Source: a virus. Taken from it: DNA of 29,481 nt. Numbering within the stretch: position 1 is the stretch's first letter; the number at the start of each line of letters is the position of its first letter. Below are positions 6,638 to 13,370 of the stretch, piece after piece. Location of the stretch: IMG/VR virus record IMGVR_UViG_3300031141_000028, positions 1-29,481 of that record; one strand, given 5' to 3'. The notes under the pieces were generated by a model, which saw only the letters and a list, made by a program, of their open reading frames with translations, was not told the DNA's origin and made no database searches. The position numbers were made by a program, and so were the translations under genes.

Positions 6638-6724
6638 ATGAGTAAAGGAAAGATAATCTACAAGCCGAGTAAGGCTACAGCCGCTCTGTTAAAGGCTTTG
6701 TTAATAAAAGGAGAAGTAAAATGA
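6638..6724 (+). CDS. 28-aa leader peptide ORF coupled to integrase
   Basis: An ATG with a clean AGGAG seven bases upstream opens 28 codons, starting MSKGKIIYKPSKATAALLKA, that end in TGA overlapping the integrase ATG (ATGA). The peptide is strongly basic. It may be a translational-coupling leader that sets integrase level, or a minimal DNA-binding excisionase-like peptide, though it is shorter than typical Xis proteins. Acceptance rests on the ribosome site and exact overlap. Confidence 0.5.
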   Translation: MSKGKIIYKPSKATAALLKALLIKGEVK

Positions 6725-7977
6725 TTAAAGCACCGTATGTAAGACCGCGTATACTAAAGTCGGATAGCAGTATTGTTTATGACCTCAGACCTACAGATGA
6801 ACTACTGAAGGCGTTCCCTGAATTAATGCGCCAATCAACCCCAGATAAGAAATATGCAAATTCTATAGGATACGAGTGGAAACGGAAGCTAGACGTATGG
6901 TTAAAGAATGGTCAGGTAGACAATAAATACGGCCCTAATTCAGTAAATTCTATTATTGATTACTATAAAGGTTCTATGGCCTTTCGGGTGAACCTCACTG
7001 CTAGCAGTCGAAGATCATATCTACATCACTTAGATTATCTTAGGAAAGTAAGAGTTCAGCGCCAAGAGTTTGGCGCAATGGACGTAGATGATGTTAACTA
7101 TGATTATGCTGAAAAACTTTGGCTTTTCATTCGCGAGGACATCAGTGAGCATAAGGCTAATCATTGTATCAAAGTTTTAAAGATTATCTGGTCGCTGTGT
7201 GTTAAATCTAAACGGGTGAAGTCTAATGTTTTTCGTGAACTTAAACTTCCTAAATTACCTAACCGTACAGTGCTATGGGAGATAGAAGATATACGTGGAA
7301 TGATAGATTACTGTGATGCAAACGGACACAGTAGCATGGGTACAATCATTACTATGTGTTTTGAGTTCTGCCAGCGCCCCGTAGATATACGCAAGTTTCA
7401 ATGGTCCCATATTAATGGTCGAACTGGAGTGAGTAACTTCATTCAGCAAAAGACCAAGAAAAATATGGCTATTGCAATGTCTAATGCTGTCCAGCAGCGT
7501 CTACATCTACACTTAAAACGCAATACAGATGATTTTATATGTGCATATGAGAATACAGGCCGTCCATATACGCAAGACAGTTCGAATAAGATATTTAGGA
7601 AGATGGCAAAGGGTTATGGGCTTCCTGAAGTGCTTATTAAAGATCAGTTTAACAAGGATGGTACTCAAAAGTACTCTACCACATGGCTTTCTGATCTTAG
7701 GCGTACTGGGGCTACTCATGCAGCTAGAGCGGGGTGTACTGATAGAGAGTTAATGAGTTTAACCGGACATCGTGACCCGCAAATGTTGGTTGTGTATGCC
7801 ATTGAAGGTGAGATCGAAAGTACTCATGCTCAAGCCAAACGTAGTAAGTATGACAGTGGCTTGTTGATGGACGGTGAACTGTTTGCTTCCCAACAAAAGT
7901 TGATGGCTCATGTCGCTAATGTTGATGGCCTGTCTGGGGAATGGGAGACCCAATCAGGGTTTACTGTAAATGAATAA
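6721..7977 (+). CDS. int: Tyrosine-family site-specific integrase
   Basis: The 418-aa protein is a phage-type tyrosine recombinase acting on attP/attB. Residues about 60-170 look like the SAM-like core-binding domain (SSRRSYLHHLDYL). The catalytic domain shows Arg I in CQRPVDIRKF (R219), a beta-hairpin lysine region (QQKTKKNMAI), box II LSDLRRTGATHAA (R327) and TGHRDPQMLVVYAIEG with H350 and nucleophile Y359. The usual HxxR histidine is Ser324 here. The start is set by GGAG and overlap with the leader ORF. A tRNA 3' half about 440 bases downstream is the likely core site, supporting a working integration module. Confidence 0.95.
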   Translation: MIKAPYVRPRILKSDSSIVYDLRPTDELLKAFPELMRQSTPDKKYANSIGYEWKRKLDVWLKNGQVDNKYGPNSVNSIIDYYKGSMAFRVNLTASSRRSYLHHLDYLRKVRVQRQEFGAMDVDDVNYDYAEKLWLFIREDISEHKANHCIKVLKIIWSLCVKSKRVKSNVFRELKLPKLPNRTVLWEIEDIRGMIDYCDANGHSSMGTIITMCFEFCQRPVDIRKFQWSHINGRTGVSNFIQQKTKKNMAIAMSNAVQQRLHLHLKRNTDDFICAYENTGRPYTQDSSNKIFRKMAKGYGLPEVLIKDQFNKDGTQKYSTTWLSDLRRTGATHAARAGCTDRELMSLTGHRDPQMLVVYAIEGEIESTHAQAKRSKYDSGLLMDGELFASQQKLMAHVANVDGLSGEWETQSGFTVNE

Positions 7978-8188
7978 AAAACACATAACGATGGACTTGA
8001 TCGGCTGCATAATTTGTGGGGCTGCTAAAACGGTTGTTTCGGATTCTCGCCCAGTGGTTAAGAACAATATGCATTTCACCCGCAGAAAACGAGAGTGCGT
8101 TAAATGCAATTCAAGATACTGGACGAAAGAAGTAATCGATCTTCCAGCGATGCCCTATGAACATCAAAAGGTAACTAAAAGGGCATAG
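7970..8188 (+). CDS. Stand-alone NrdR-like zinc-ribbon protein (72 aa)
   Basis: The protein has CIIC (C13, C16) and CVKC (C43, C46), and between and around them TVVSDSRPV, RRKRECVKCNSRYWTKEV. This follows the N-terminal zinc ribbon of the RNR repressor NrdR (CPxC, VxDSR, RRRRECxxCxxRFTTYE) almost point by point. The ATP-cone that lets NrdR sense nucleotides is absent. It overlaps the int stop by 8 bases; Met8 (7991) is a possible alternative start. It may bind NrdR-type operators without nucleotide control, or be an Ogr-like activator; Ogr has a different cysteine spacing. Homology is convincing by motif; role inferred. Confidence 0.75.
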   Translation: MNKKHITMDLIGCIICGAAKTVVSDSRPVVKNNMHFTRRKRECVKCNSRYWTKEVIDLPAMPYEHQKVTKRA

Positions 8189-8244
8189 GTTGACTTGTAG
8201 CCAGGTTAAGAGCCTTACGATACTACCGTAACACATAACTAAGA

Positions 8245-8276
8245 GGTCAGCTAATTTGGGGCTGGCCTTTTTTTTT
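8245..8276 (+). terminator. Rho-independent terminator of the int-zinc-ribbon unit
   Basis: GGTCAGC pairs with GCTGGCC (7 bp, one G-U) around an 8-9 base loop, followed by nine T. It lies 57 bases after the zinc-ribbon stop and before the attachment region. Confidence 0.85.
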
Positions 8277-8328
8277 GTTTAATGAGTGAGTCGGTGTCTT
8301 TTACAAAATAGTATGGCCCCTACGACAC

Positions 8329-8388
8329 AGAAATGGCAGAAATGGCAGTCTGCCACCGCACGTTCTGCCATGCCATTATGTGATCACA
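8329..8388. promoter_or_regulatory. Palindrome and tandem-repeat block beside attP
   Basis: The 9-mer AGAAATGGC is tandemly repeated (8329-8337, 8338-8346). It overlaps a perfect 13-base palindrome TGGCAGTCTGCCA (8343-8355), and CTGCCATGCCAT follows at 8365-8376 as a further inverted copy. TGTGATCACA, a perfect 10-base palindrome, is at 8379-8388. All lie within 100 bases of the attP core in DNA without a gene, where accessory-factor or integrase sites are expected. Which protein binds is unknown. Confidence 0.5.
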
Positions 8389-8419
8389 AACACACTATTA
8401 TCGTTATTAATCAATACAT

Positions 8420-8457
8420 TGGCTCCGGCGGTAGGGATCGAACCTACGACCAATTGA
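8420..8457 (-). other. attP: attP core: 3' half of a tRNA gene, probably tRNA-Asn
   Basis: Read on the minus strand this is an exact tRNA 3' half: anticodon-stem strand TCAAT, variable TGGTC, T arm GTAGG-TTCGATC-CCTAC, acceptor strand CGCCGGA, discriminator G and CCA. No 5' half exists beside it, as expected of a phage attP whose core restores the tRNA on integration. The implied U1-A72 pair with G73 fits tRNA-Asn best. Inverted CCTACG (8443-8448) and CGTAGG (8459-8464) frame its inner boundary. The uncoding stretch 8189-8631 around it holds the terminator, palindromes, TTAAC motifs and this core. Confidence 0.85.
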
Positions 8458-8488
8458 GCGTAGGGAGCCGTTGTTTTTAAACGATAAA

Positions 8489-8518
8489 TTTAACTATCTC
8501 CAGAATACCTGTTAACTT
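8489..8518. repeat. TTAACT motifs next to the attP core
   Basis: TTTAACTA (8489-8496) and GTTAACTT (8511-8518) lie 30-60 bases from the tRNA-like core and repeat the motif clustered upstream of int. Spacing and position resemble arm-type integrase sites. This is inferred from placement only. Confidence 0.4.
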
Positions 8519-8561
8519 TAGGTGTTGTTGTAAATCATTTACTAATTGGCGCAGTTAGCTG

Positions 8562-8587
8562 TTGACAGATCAGGATACCTATATAAG
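8562..8587 (+). promoter_or_regulatory. Weak candidate promoter before primase
   Basis: A perfect TTGACA (8562-8567) is followed after only 14 bases by TATAAG (8582-8587). The spacer is shorter than the usual 16-18, so strength is doubtful, but a promoter is expected here because the upstream unit ends at a terminator. Confidence 0.3.
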
Positions 8588-8593
8588 CTGACG

Positions 8594-8613
8594 CTGTCCC
8601 TATGAGGGGGCAG
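8594..8613 (+). other. Hairpin in the primase leader
   Basis: CTGTCCC pairs with GGGGCAG around TATGAG (7 bp, one G-U). It ends 18 bases before the chosen primase ATG and sequesters an alternative upstream ATG at 8602. No T run follows, so it is not a terminator; a translational control role is possible. Confidence 0.4.
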
Positions 8614-8631
8614 TATAGCCAAAGGCTTATA

Positions 8632-9399
8632 ATGACCTACGCTGAACAACTCCAGATAATTAAAGATATACCTTTAAGAGAAGGTGATACAAAAGTTATA
8701 ACATGCCCGTTCTGTGGAGGTCAAAAGAAGCTAGCCATATCTAAGATAGACGGTAAGTTAATGTGGAACTGCTACAGAGCGTCCTGTGAGGGCAAAGGCA
8801 TCCATTCGGGTAAGAGAGACATACAATCAGCCAAGAACTATCTTACAGGGCAGATACGGAAGCGTGAGGTGTATGTGAGACCTCTACCATCGATTACAAC
8901 ATCTGTAGAGAACCACAAACCAGCCCTCGACTACCTGGCTAGCGTGAACAGTTTAGAAGCTTACCGAAATGGATATATAAAAGTTAGATATGACCCTTCT
9001 CAGGATCGTGTACTGTTTTATAGTGGTGAAGGGGTAGTTGCTAAATCTCTGCGTTCTTATGGCCCTAAATGGATGACCCTTGGCTCTATACCCGCTGGGG
9101 TGCATATAGGAACAGGTACAACAGCGGTATTAGTTGAGGACGTACCATCTGCATGTTCAGTATCCAGAGTTAACGGCTTAGTTGGTGTTGCTATGTTGGG
9201 GACGAATATTACTAAGGCACTTAACAAAGCCACAGAAAAGTACCTTAATAAATATTTATGCCTTGACAAAGATGCCTCTGCTAAGGCTATTGTTATAAAG
9301 CGCCAACTAGGGGCTAGCTTAAAAGTGCGGTTTATTAGCAAAGATTTAAAAGTATTAACTACTAGCCAAATACGCCACACATTAAAAATCGACCTTTAG
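8632..9399 (+). CDS. DNA primase, zinc-binding plus Toprim (T7-type)
   Basis: The 255-aa protein makes RNA primers for lagging-strand synthesis. The N-terminal zinc domain shows C25PFC28 and C47YRASC52, the T7 gp4-type pattern. The Toprim domain has the acidic motif VLVEDVPSACSVSR and the metal-binding LDKDASAKA. There is no helicase domain; the helicase is the separate gene at 9995. I chose ATG 8632 (after AAAGG) over in-frame ATG 8602, which lies in a hairpin and lacks a ribosome site. The adjacent helicase and polymerase place it in the replication module. Confidence 0.9.
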   Translation: MTYAEQLQIIKDIPLREGDTKVITCPFCGGQKKLAISKIDGKLMWNCYRASCEGKGIHSGKRDIQSAKNYLTGQIRKREVYVRPLPSITTSVENHKPALDYLASVNSLEAYRNGYIKVRYDPSQDRVLFYSGEGVVAKSLRSYGPKWMTLGSIPAGVHIGTGTTAVLVEDVPSACSVSRVNGLVGVAMLGTNITKALNKATEKYLNKYLCLDKDASAKAIVIKRQLGASLKVRFISKDLKVLTTSQIRHTLKIDL

Positions 9400-9456
9400 G
9401 TTGGTATGCAGAATGGCCCAGACTATACGTGGGTCAGAAACAGGGGGATTTAAATT

Positions 9457-9585
9457 ATGGCATTTATAGCCAGACAACTTGATGATTCATCGGGTGTTAG
9501 CTCAGAAGGAATAGGTTTTTTTGGCATTAGTGTAACGAGCTGGTGCAACACGGCACGGTCAGGCCCAACTACCGCATTTACTTAA
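9457..9585 (+). CDS. Possible small ORF (42 aa), uncertain
   Basis: An ATG preceded by CAGGGGGATTT opens 42 codons (MAFIARQLDDSSGVSSEGIG...) to TAA at 9583-9585. It fills most of the 277-base gap between primase and the next gene. The peptide is Ser/Thr/Gly-rich with no motif and shows no overlap coupling. It could equally be noncoding leader. Confidence 0.3.
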   Translation: MAFIARQLDDSSGVSSEGIGFFGISVTSWCNTARSGPTTAFT

Positions 9586-9603
9586 TTATATTAACTAAGT
9601 AAG

Positions 9604-9649
9604 TGCAGTGGCAGACGAGGAATAACGTCTATAAATACCACCCACTGCA
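9604..9649 (+). other. Two-tier stem-loop upstream of the 67-aa gene
   Basis: TGCAGTGG (9604-9611) is perfectly complementary to CCACTGCA (9642-9649), and inside it AGACG (9613-9617) pairs with CGTCT (9626-9630). The stacked structure sits 27 bases before the ATG at 9677 and is not followed by a proper T run. It could be an RNA regulatory element or an ssDNA initiation structure. Confidence 0.5.
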
Positions 9650-9676
9650 AAATTTTGCATAAGAGGATACAGACCA

Positions 9677-9880
9677 ATGAAAATTCGCGCTATTACGATT
9701 ATAGATTTAGAAATAGATGGTGGCTTTAGAGATGCGGCAGACGTAGAAGACGCATTAAAAATTGTAATAAAACAGTTTTGTGACGGACGAAAGGGCGTAG
9801 TATCTAGCCAAACGGAGGTACGTGACCGTAGAGGGGATACCCCACCCAACTTGTCCACGATGAAATTTAGAGCAAACTAA
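9677..9880 (+). CDS. Small hypothetical protein (67 aa)
   Basis: ATG follows AGAGGA and the gene ends 26 bases before a strong terminator, so it is its own short transcript end. The product starts MKIRAITIIDLEIDGGFRDA and looks like a small alpha/beta fold with a basic tail. It lies between primase and helicase. No family recognised; the structured leader at 9604-9649 suggests regulated expression. Confidence 0.6.
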   Translation: MKIRAITIIDLEIDGGFRDAADVEDALKIVIKQFCDGRKGVVSSQTEVRDRRGDTPPNLSTMKFRAN

Positions 9881-9906
9881 ACTAACTATAACCGTTTAGG
9901 ACTTAA

Positions 9907-9939
9907 AAGAGCTTCTCAGAAATGAGGGGCTTTTTTTTT
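9907..9939 (+). terminator. Strong Rho-independent terminator before helicase
   Basis: AGCTTCTCA pairs with TGAGGGGCT (9 bp including G-U pairs) closed by a GAAA tetraloop, followed by nine T. It separates the 67-aa gene from the helicase-polymerase block. Confidence 0.9.
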
Positions 9940-9994
9940 GTATCTCCTTACTCTAAGGTGGCGTCAAAAGACATTTAGTTGAAGGACGAGTAGA

Positions 9995-11212
9995 ATGGAC
10001 CAATCTTTACTTAAAAGCTGCCTTAGTTACGATTTTTATAACAGTAACAAGGCTAAATTAAGACCCACACTTTTTGATGACTCATTAAAAGACATATATA
10101 AAACATTAGTTTCTATGCACGATAAGTTTGAGCAAGACATCAGCCCACTGGAAATGTTTAGCTTTTGGAAATCGCAAAACCCTACCTCAACAGCCAGTTG
10201 GGATGACGAAATAAAAGGGCTAATCCACTCAATAGACAAGGCTGAAATATTAACCCCCGTGATTGCTACAGAAGTTATTGAGAACCTTTGGCGGCAAGCA
10301 ATAGGCTTAGACATTGCTAACCTCGGAATAAAAATGAGTGAGGGTGATGTTTCTGCAATGGACCAATTGAATGAGTTATTACAAAAGGTGGCTGGGGGTT
10401 ATGTACCCAATCAATTTGATGATTGCATATGTGACGCCGACATCTACGAGATGCTTGCCGCAGTATCTAACGAGAACAAGTTTAAGTTTAACATAGAAAC
10501 ACTGAGCCGAAATGTTTATGGGATCGGGCGCGGAGACTTCGGAGTTATAGCGGCATATAGCAACGTGGGTAAAACTGCCTTTGCAATTAGCTTATGTGCG
10601 GGGCCAGGAGGATTTTGCGAACAGGGTGCTAAGGTAGGCTATATTGCCAACGAAGAAATTTCTATGAAAAGTAGACTTCGGGCGCTCATGGCATACACAG
10701 GTTTAACGAAAGAAGAATGTGAGTTTGACCCTCAAGCTGCGGGAGCAAGGTTTCAGGGAATAAAGGATAAAATTACTTTTGCTGATGCACAAGCTTGGGA
10801 CATCACTACACTTGATGCTTTTATTGCCAGAGAGAAATTTGATGTAGTAATTGTGGACATGGGAGATAAAATTTCCCTAACTACCCAGTTTGCTAGCGAC
10901 CACCTACGCCTTCGACATTTATACTATCGACTTCGAGAATTGGCAAAAACCCACAATCTTGCGCTATTGGCCCTATCGCAAGCTAGTGCGGAGGCTCAAG
11001 GCAGAACACGCATTACTATGGATATGATGGAAGGCTCTAAGCTAGGTAAGGCTGCGGAGAGCGATATTATGCTAGGCATTGGTAAGGCTGATGATCCTAA
11101 CAACCCTGACGATCCCACCCGCTATATAAATGTGATGAAGAATAAGATTTCTGGTTGGCACGGTTTAGTGACATGCAGCTTAAATATAGGCAATCATCGC
11201 TTTGAAGTTTGA
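9995..11212 (+). CDS. Replicative DNA helicase, DnaB-like
   Basis: The 405-aa protein is a RecA-fold hexameric helicase that unwinds DNA at the phage fork. The C-terminal ATPase begins with GRGDFGVIAAYSNVGKTAFA; the P-loop Lys is K193 and Thr T194, and the first P-loop Gly is Ala. Walker B is VVIVDMGD (D288). A sensor-like LALSQAS follows. The N-terminal 150 residues are helical and lack a primase domain. GAAGGACGAG precedes the ATG. The stop overlaps the polymerase start by 11 bases, indicating co-translation with its fork partner. Confidence 0.88.
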   Translation: MDQSLLKSCLSYDFYNSNKAKLRPTLFDDSLKDIYKTLVSMHDKFEQDISPLEMFSFWKSQNPTSTASWDDEIKGLIHSIDKAEILTPVIATEVIENLWRQAIGLDIANLGIKMSEGDVSAMDQLNELLQKVAGGYVPNQFDDCICDADIYEMLAAVSNENKFKFNIETLSRNVYGIGRGDFGVIAAYSNVGKTAFAISLCAGPGGFCEQGAKVGYIANEEISMKSRLRALMAYTGLTKEECEFDPQAAGARFQGIKDKITFADAQAWDITTLDAFIAREKFDVVIVDMGDKISLTTQFASDHLRLRHLYYRLRELAKTHNLALLALSQASAEAQGRTRITMDMMEGSKLGKAAESDIMLGIGKADDPNNPDDPTRYINVMKNKISGWHGLVTCSLNIGNHRFEV

Positions 11213-13370
11213 TTTAGGTCAACGATGGTTAGTTTTAGATTTAGAGACAACTGTTGATCATATCGAAGGCCGTATCGATAACTCCCCCAAGAACCCCCTA
11301 AACAAGTGCGTGTCTGGTCACTATGGCTGGCTGGGTGAGGACACGGTTGATCTAGTACATGCAGATGTGTGGAACCATACTGAATATGAGGGTTGTGATC
11401 CGATACAAAGGCTAGAGGAGCATCTGGCTCAAGCTTACGGCTGCATCATGCACAACGCTAAGTTCGACACTGAATGGCTGATGGAAATGGGATTTAAGTT
11501 ACCACCCTTTATCTATGACACAATGATCGTGGAATATCTATTATCTAAGGGCCAACGCAGACCGTTAAGCCTGAAAGAGAGTTGCCTTCGTAATGCCACT
11601 AAAAGCATAAAGAAGTCAGACCTTGTTGATGAGCTTTTCCATAGTGGAATCGGGTTCGAAAAAATGCCTTTGGACGTTGTTCTGGAGTACGCAGAAGCTG
11701 ATGTTAAAGCTACAGGGGAACTGTTCTTAGCCCAGCGCAAAGCTTTAGATCGTGAACACAACACCTCACTAAAGACAGTTATCCCCTTCATGATGGAGAT
11801 GATGCTGTTCTTGTGTGAGATTGAAATGAATGGCGTAAAGATAGACACTGAAGCCTTAAATCTAGTTGAGCTTAAATTTAGGGCTGAGAAGGTGCAACTA
11901 ACGGACGATCTATCTCGCATTATTGAACGGGTAATGGGTGACACTCCTATAAACATCAACTCCGGTAGAGATATGACTAAGGTTATATACTCGCGTGATG
12001 TCACTAACCGTGAAGCTCACATACAGACCTTTAACATTGGTACAAATGCAGCGGGTAAGTCTCTGAGACCTCCCTTTATGTCTAATGCTCAATTTGCAGA
12101 CGCCGTTAGAGCTTCCACAAGCATCGTGATGCGTACACAAGCCTCTCAATGCCCTGACTGTAGAGGCGCTGGTAGTATTCAGAAATACAAAGTGGTTACT
12201 AAGACTAAACTTGGAAAGAAGTACCGCACTACCGGAGAAGCCTATAAAAACCGTACAAAGTGTGCCGTCTGTGATGGTGCTGGTGCATTATATATCAGCA
12301 CAGGAGTATCAGCGGGACTCAGGATGTCACCTAAAGGCCCTAATGATGCCAGTGCTAACGGATTTAAGACCGATAAAGGGACTATTCTTGAACTGATCAA
12401 AAGGGCAGAGGCCAAAGGTAATCTGCAAGCTGTTGAGTTCCTGACTAAGATGTCGAGGCTCAAAGCCGTCACTGTCTACCTGGACAGCTTTTGCGCTGGC
12501 ATTCAGCGAGGTACTAGAGCAACTGGCTTTCTTCACGCTAACTTCAATCAGTGTGTAGCAGCAACAGGTCGGTTGTCTTCAGGCGGTGGTATTACACTTA
12601 ACCTCCAGAACATGCCTAAGAGAGGTTTTCCTGTTAGGGCTTGTATCGTCAGTCGATTTGAAAACGGGAAAATAATCGAGTCGGATTATTCTGGGCTTGA
12701 ATTTCGCACGGCTTGCGAACTGTCTAGGGATAGCCAAGGCATAGCTGACATTTTAGACGGTAAAGATATTCACAGGCAGACAGCCTCAATAATAAATCAA
12801 TGCAGTACTACCGAAGTATCAAAGGATGCTAGACAACGAGCGAAGGCATTTTCGTTTCTCCCCCTTTTTGGCGGAACTTCCTTTGGACATCCACCTCACA
12901 TCGCTGCGTATCTGGATGGCTTCTACGATATATATGAGGGTATTCATGGCTGGCACAAATCTCTAATGGACGGCACTCTGAAGGATGGGACTGTGCAGAC
13001 CCCGTCAGGACGCCAGTACTTTTGGCCTAACGTAGAGCGCACTCGCAACCAGCGCGTCACGAATGCTACTCAGATATTAAATTATCCTGTCCAAGGCTTC
13101 AGTGCCGACCTTGTTCAGCTAGCTTGCATCCGCGCATTTAGGTTATTTAAGGCTGAAAATCTACGCTCCAAGCTTATCTTAACTGTTCACGACAGCATAG
13201 TTGTAGACACTCATCCTGATGAAATAGAGCAAGTTAAAAGTATTTTAACAGAGGCTATGACTAAGGTTGGAGAAGAGTCTGAAAAGCTGTTTAATTACAA
13301 GCTAGTAGTTCCATTAGACATTGAAATTTCAGGAGGTATAAACTGGCTTGACCAAGAGGAATATGCTTGA
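11202..13370 (+). CDS. Family A DNA polymerase with internal DnaJ-type zinc finger
   Basis: The 722-aa replicative polymerase has a 3'-5' proofreading domain: Exo I LVLDLETT (D13, E15), Exo II HNAKFD, Exo III Y163AEAD167. Residues about 317-361 hold CPDCRGAG (C317, C320) and CAVCDGAG (C354, C357), a half DnaJ cysteine-rich zinc finger. The polymerase domain follows: motif A SDYSGLE (D495), motif B RAKAFSFLPLFGG (K548), motif C VHDS (D664). Motif C has Ser instead of the usual Glu. Only TTG at 11202 gives a complete Exo I, so it is the start. This exonuclease-DnaJ-polymerase order is the hallmark described for HMO-2011-type phages. Confidence 0.95.
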   Translation: MKFDLGQRWLVLDLETTVDHIEGRIDNSPKNPLNKCVSGHYGWLGEDTVDLVHADVWNHTEYEGCDPIQRLEEHLAQAYGCIMHNAKFDTEWLMEMGFKLPPFIYDTMIVEYLLSKGQRRPLSLKESCLRNATKSIKKSDLVDELFHSGIGFEKMPLDVVLEYAEADVKATGELFLAQRKALDREHNTSLKTVIPFMMEMMLFLCEIEMNGVKIDTEALNLVELKFRAEKVQLTDDLSRIIERVMGDTPININSGRDMTKVIYSRDVTNREAHIQTFNIGTNAAGKSLRPPFMSNAQFADAVRASTSIVMRTQASQCPDCRGAGSIQKYKVVTKTKLGKKYRTTGEAYKNRTKCAVCDGAGALYISTGVSAGLRMSPKGPNDASANGFKTDKGTILELIKRAEAKGNLQAVEFLTKMSRLKAVTVYLDSFCAGIQRGTRATGFLHANFNQCVAATGRLSSGGGITLNLQNMPKRGFPVRACIVSRFENGKIIESDYSGLEFRTACELSRDSQGIADILDGKDIHRQTASIINQCSTTEVSKDARQRAKAFSFLPLFGGTSFGHPPHIAAYLDGFYDIYEGIHGWHKSLMDGTLKDGTVQTPSGRQYFWPNVERTRNQRVTNATQILNYPVQGFSADLVQLACIRAFRLFKAENLRSKLILTVHDSIVVDTHPDEIEQVKSILTEAMTKVGEESEKLFNYKLVVPLDIEISGGINWLDQEEYA

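Noticed and set aside
8190-8221. Second small-RNA promoter copy
   Set aside because: TTGACT is followed by TACGAT only at 20 bases spacing, and at 17 bases the hexamer is not -10-like; kept only as a shared-motif observation.
8420-8470. Complete tRNA gene on the minus strand
   Set aside because: Only the 3' half (anticodon-stem strand to CCA) is present; upstream sequence on that strand cannot form the acceptor, D arm or anticodon loop.
8286-8480. ORF of 64 codons across the attachment region
   Set aside because: It reads through the palindromes and the tRNA 3' half on the opposite strand, has no ribosome site, and its content is dictated by those elements.
11513-12004. Minus-strand ORF of 163 codons inside the polymerase gene, and similar long opposite-strand ORFs in other genes
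   Set aside because: They lie fully opposite strongly supported coding regions, lack ribosome sites and have the Ser/Arg-rich composition of shadow frames.
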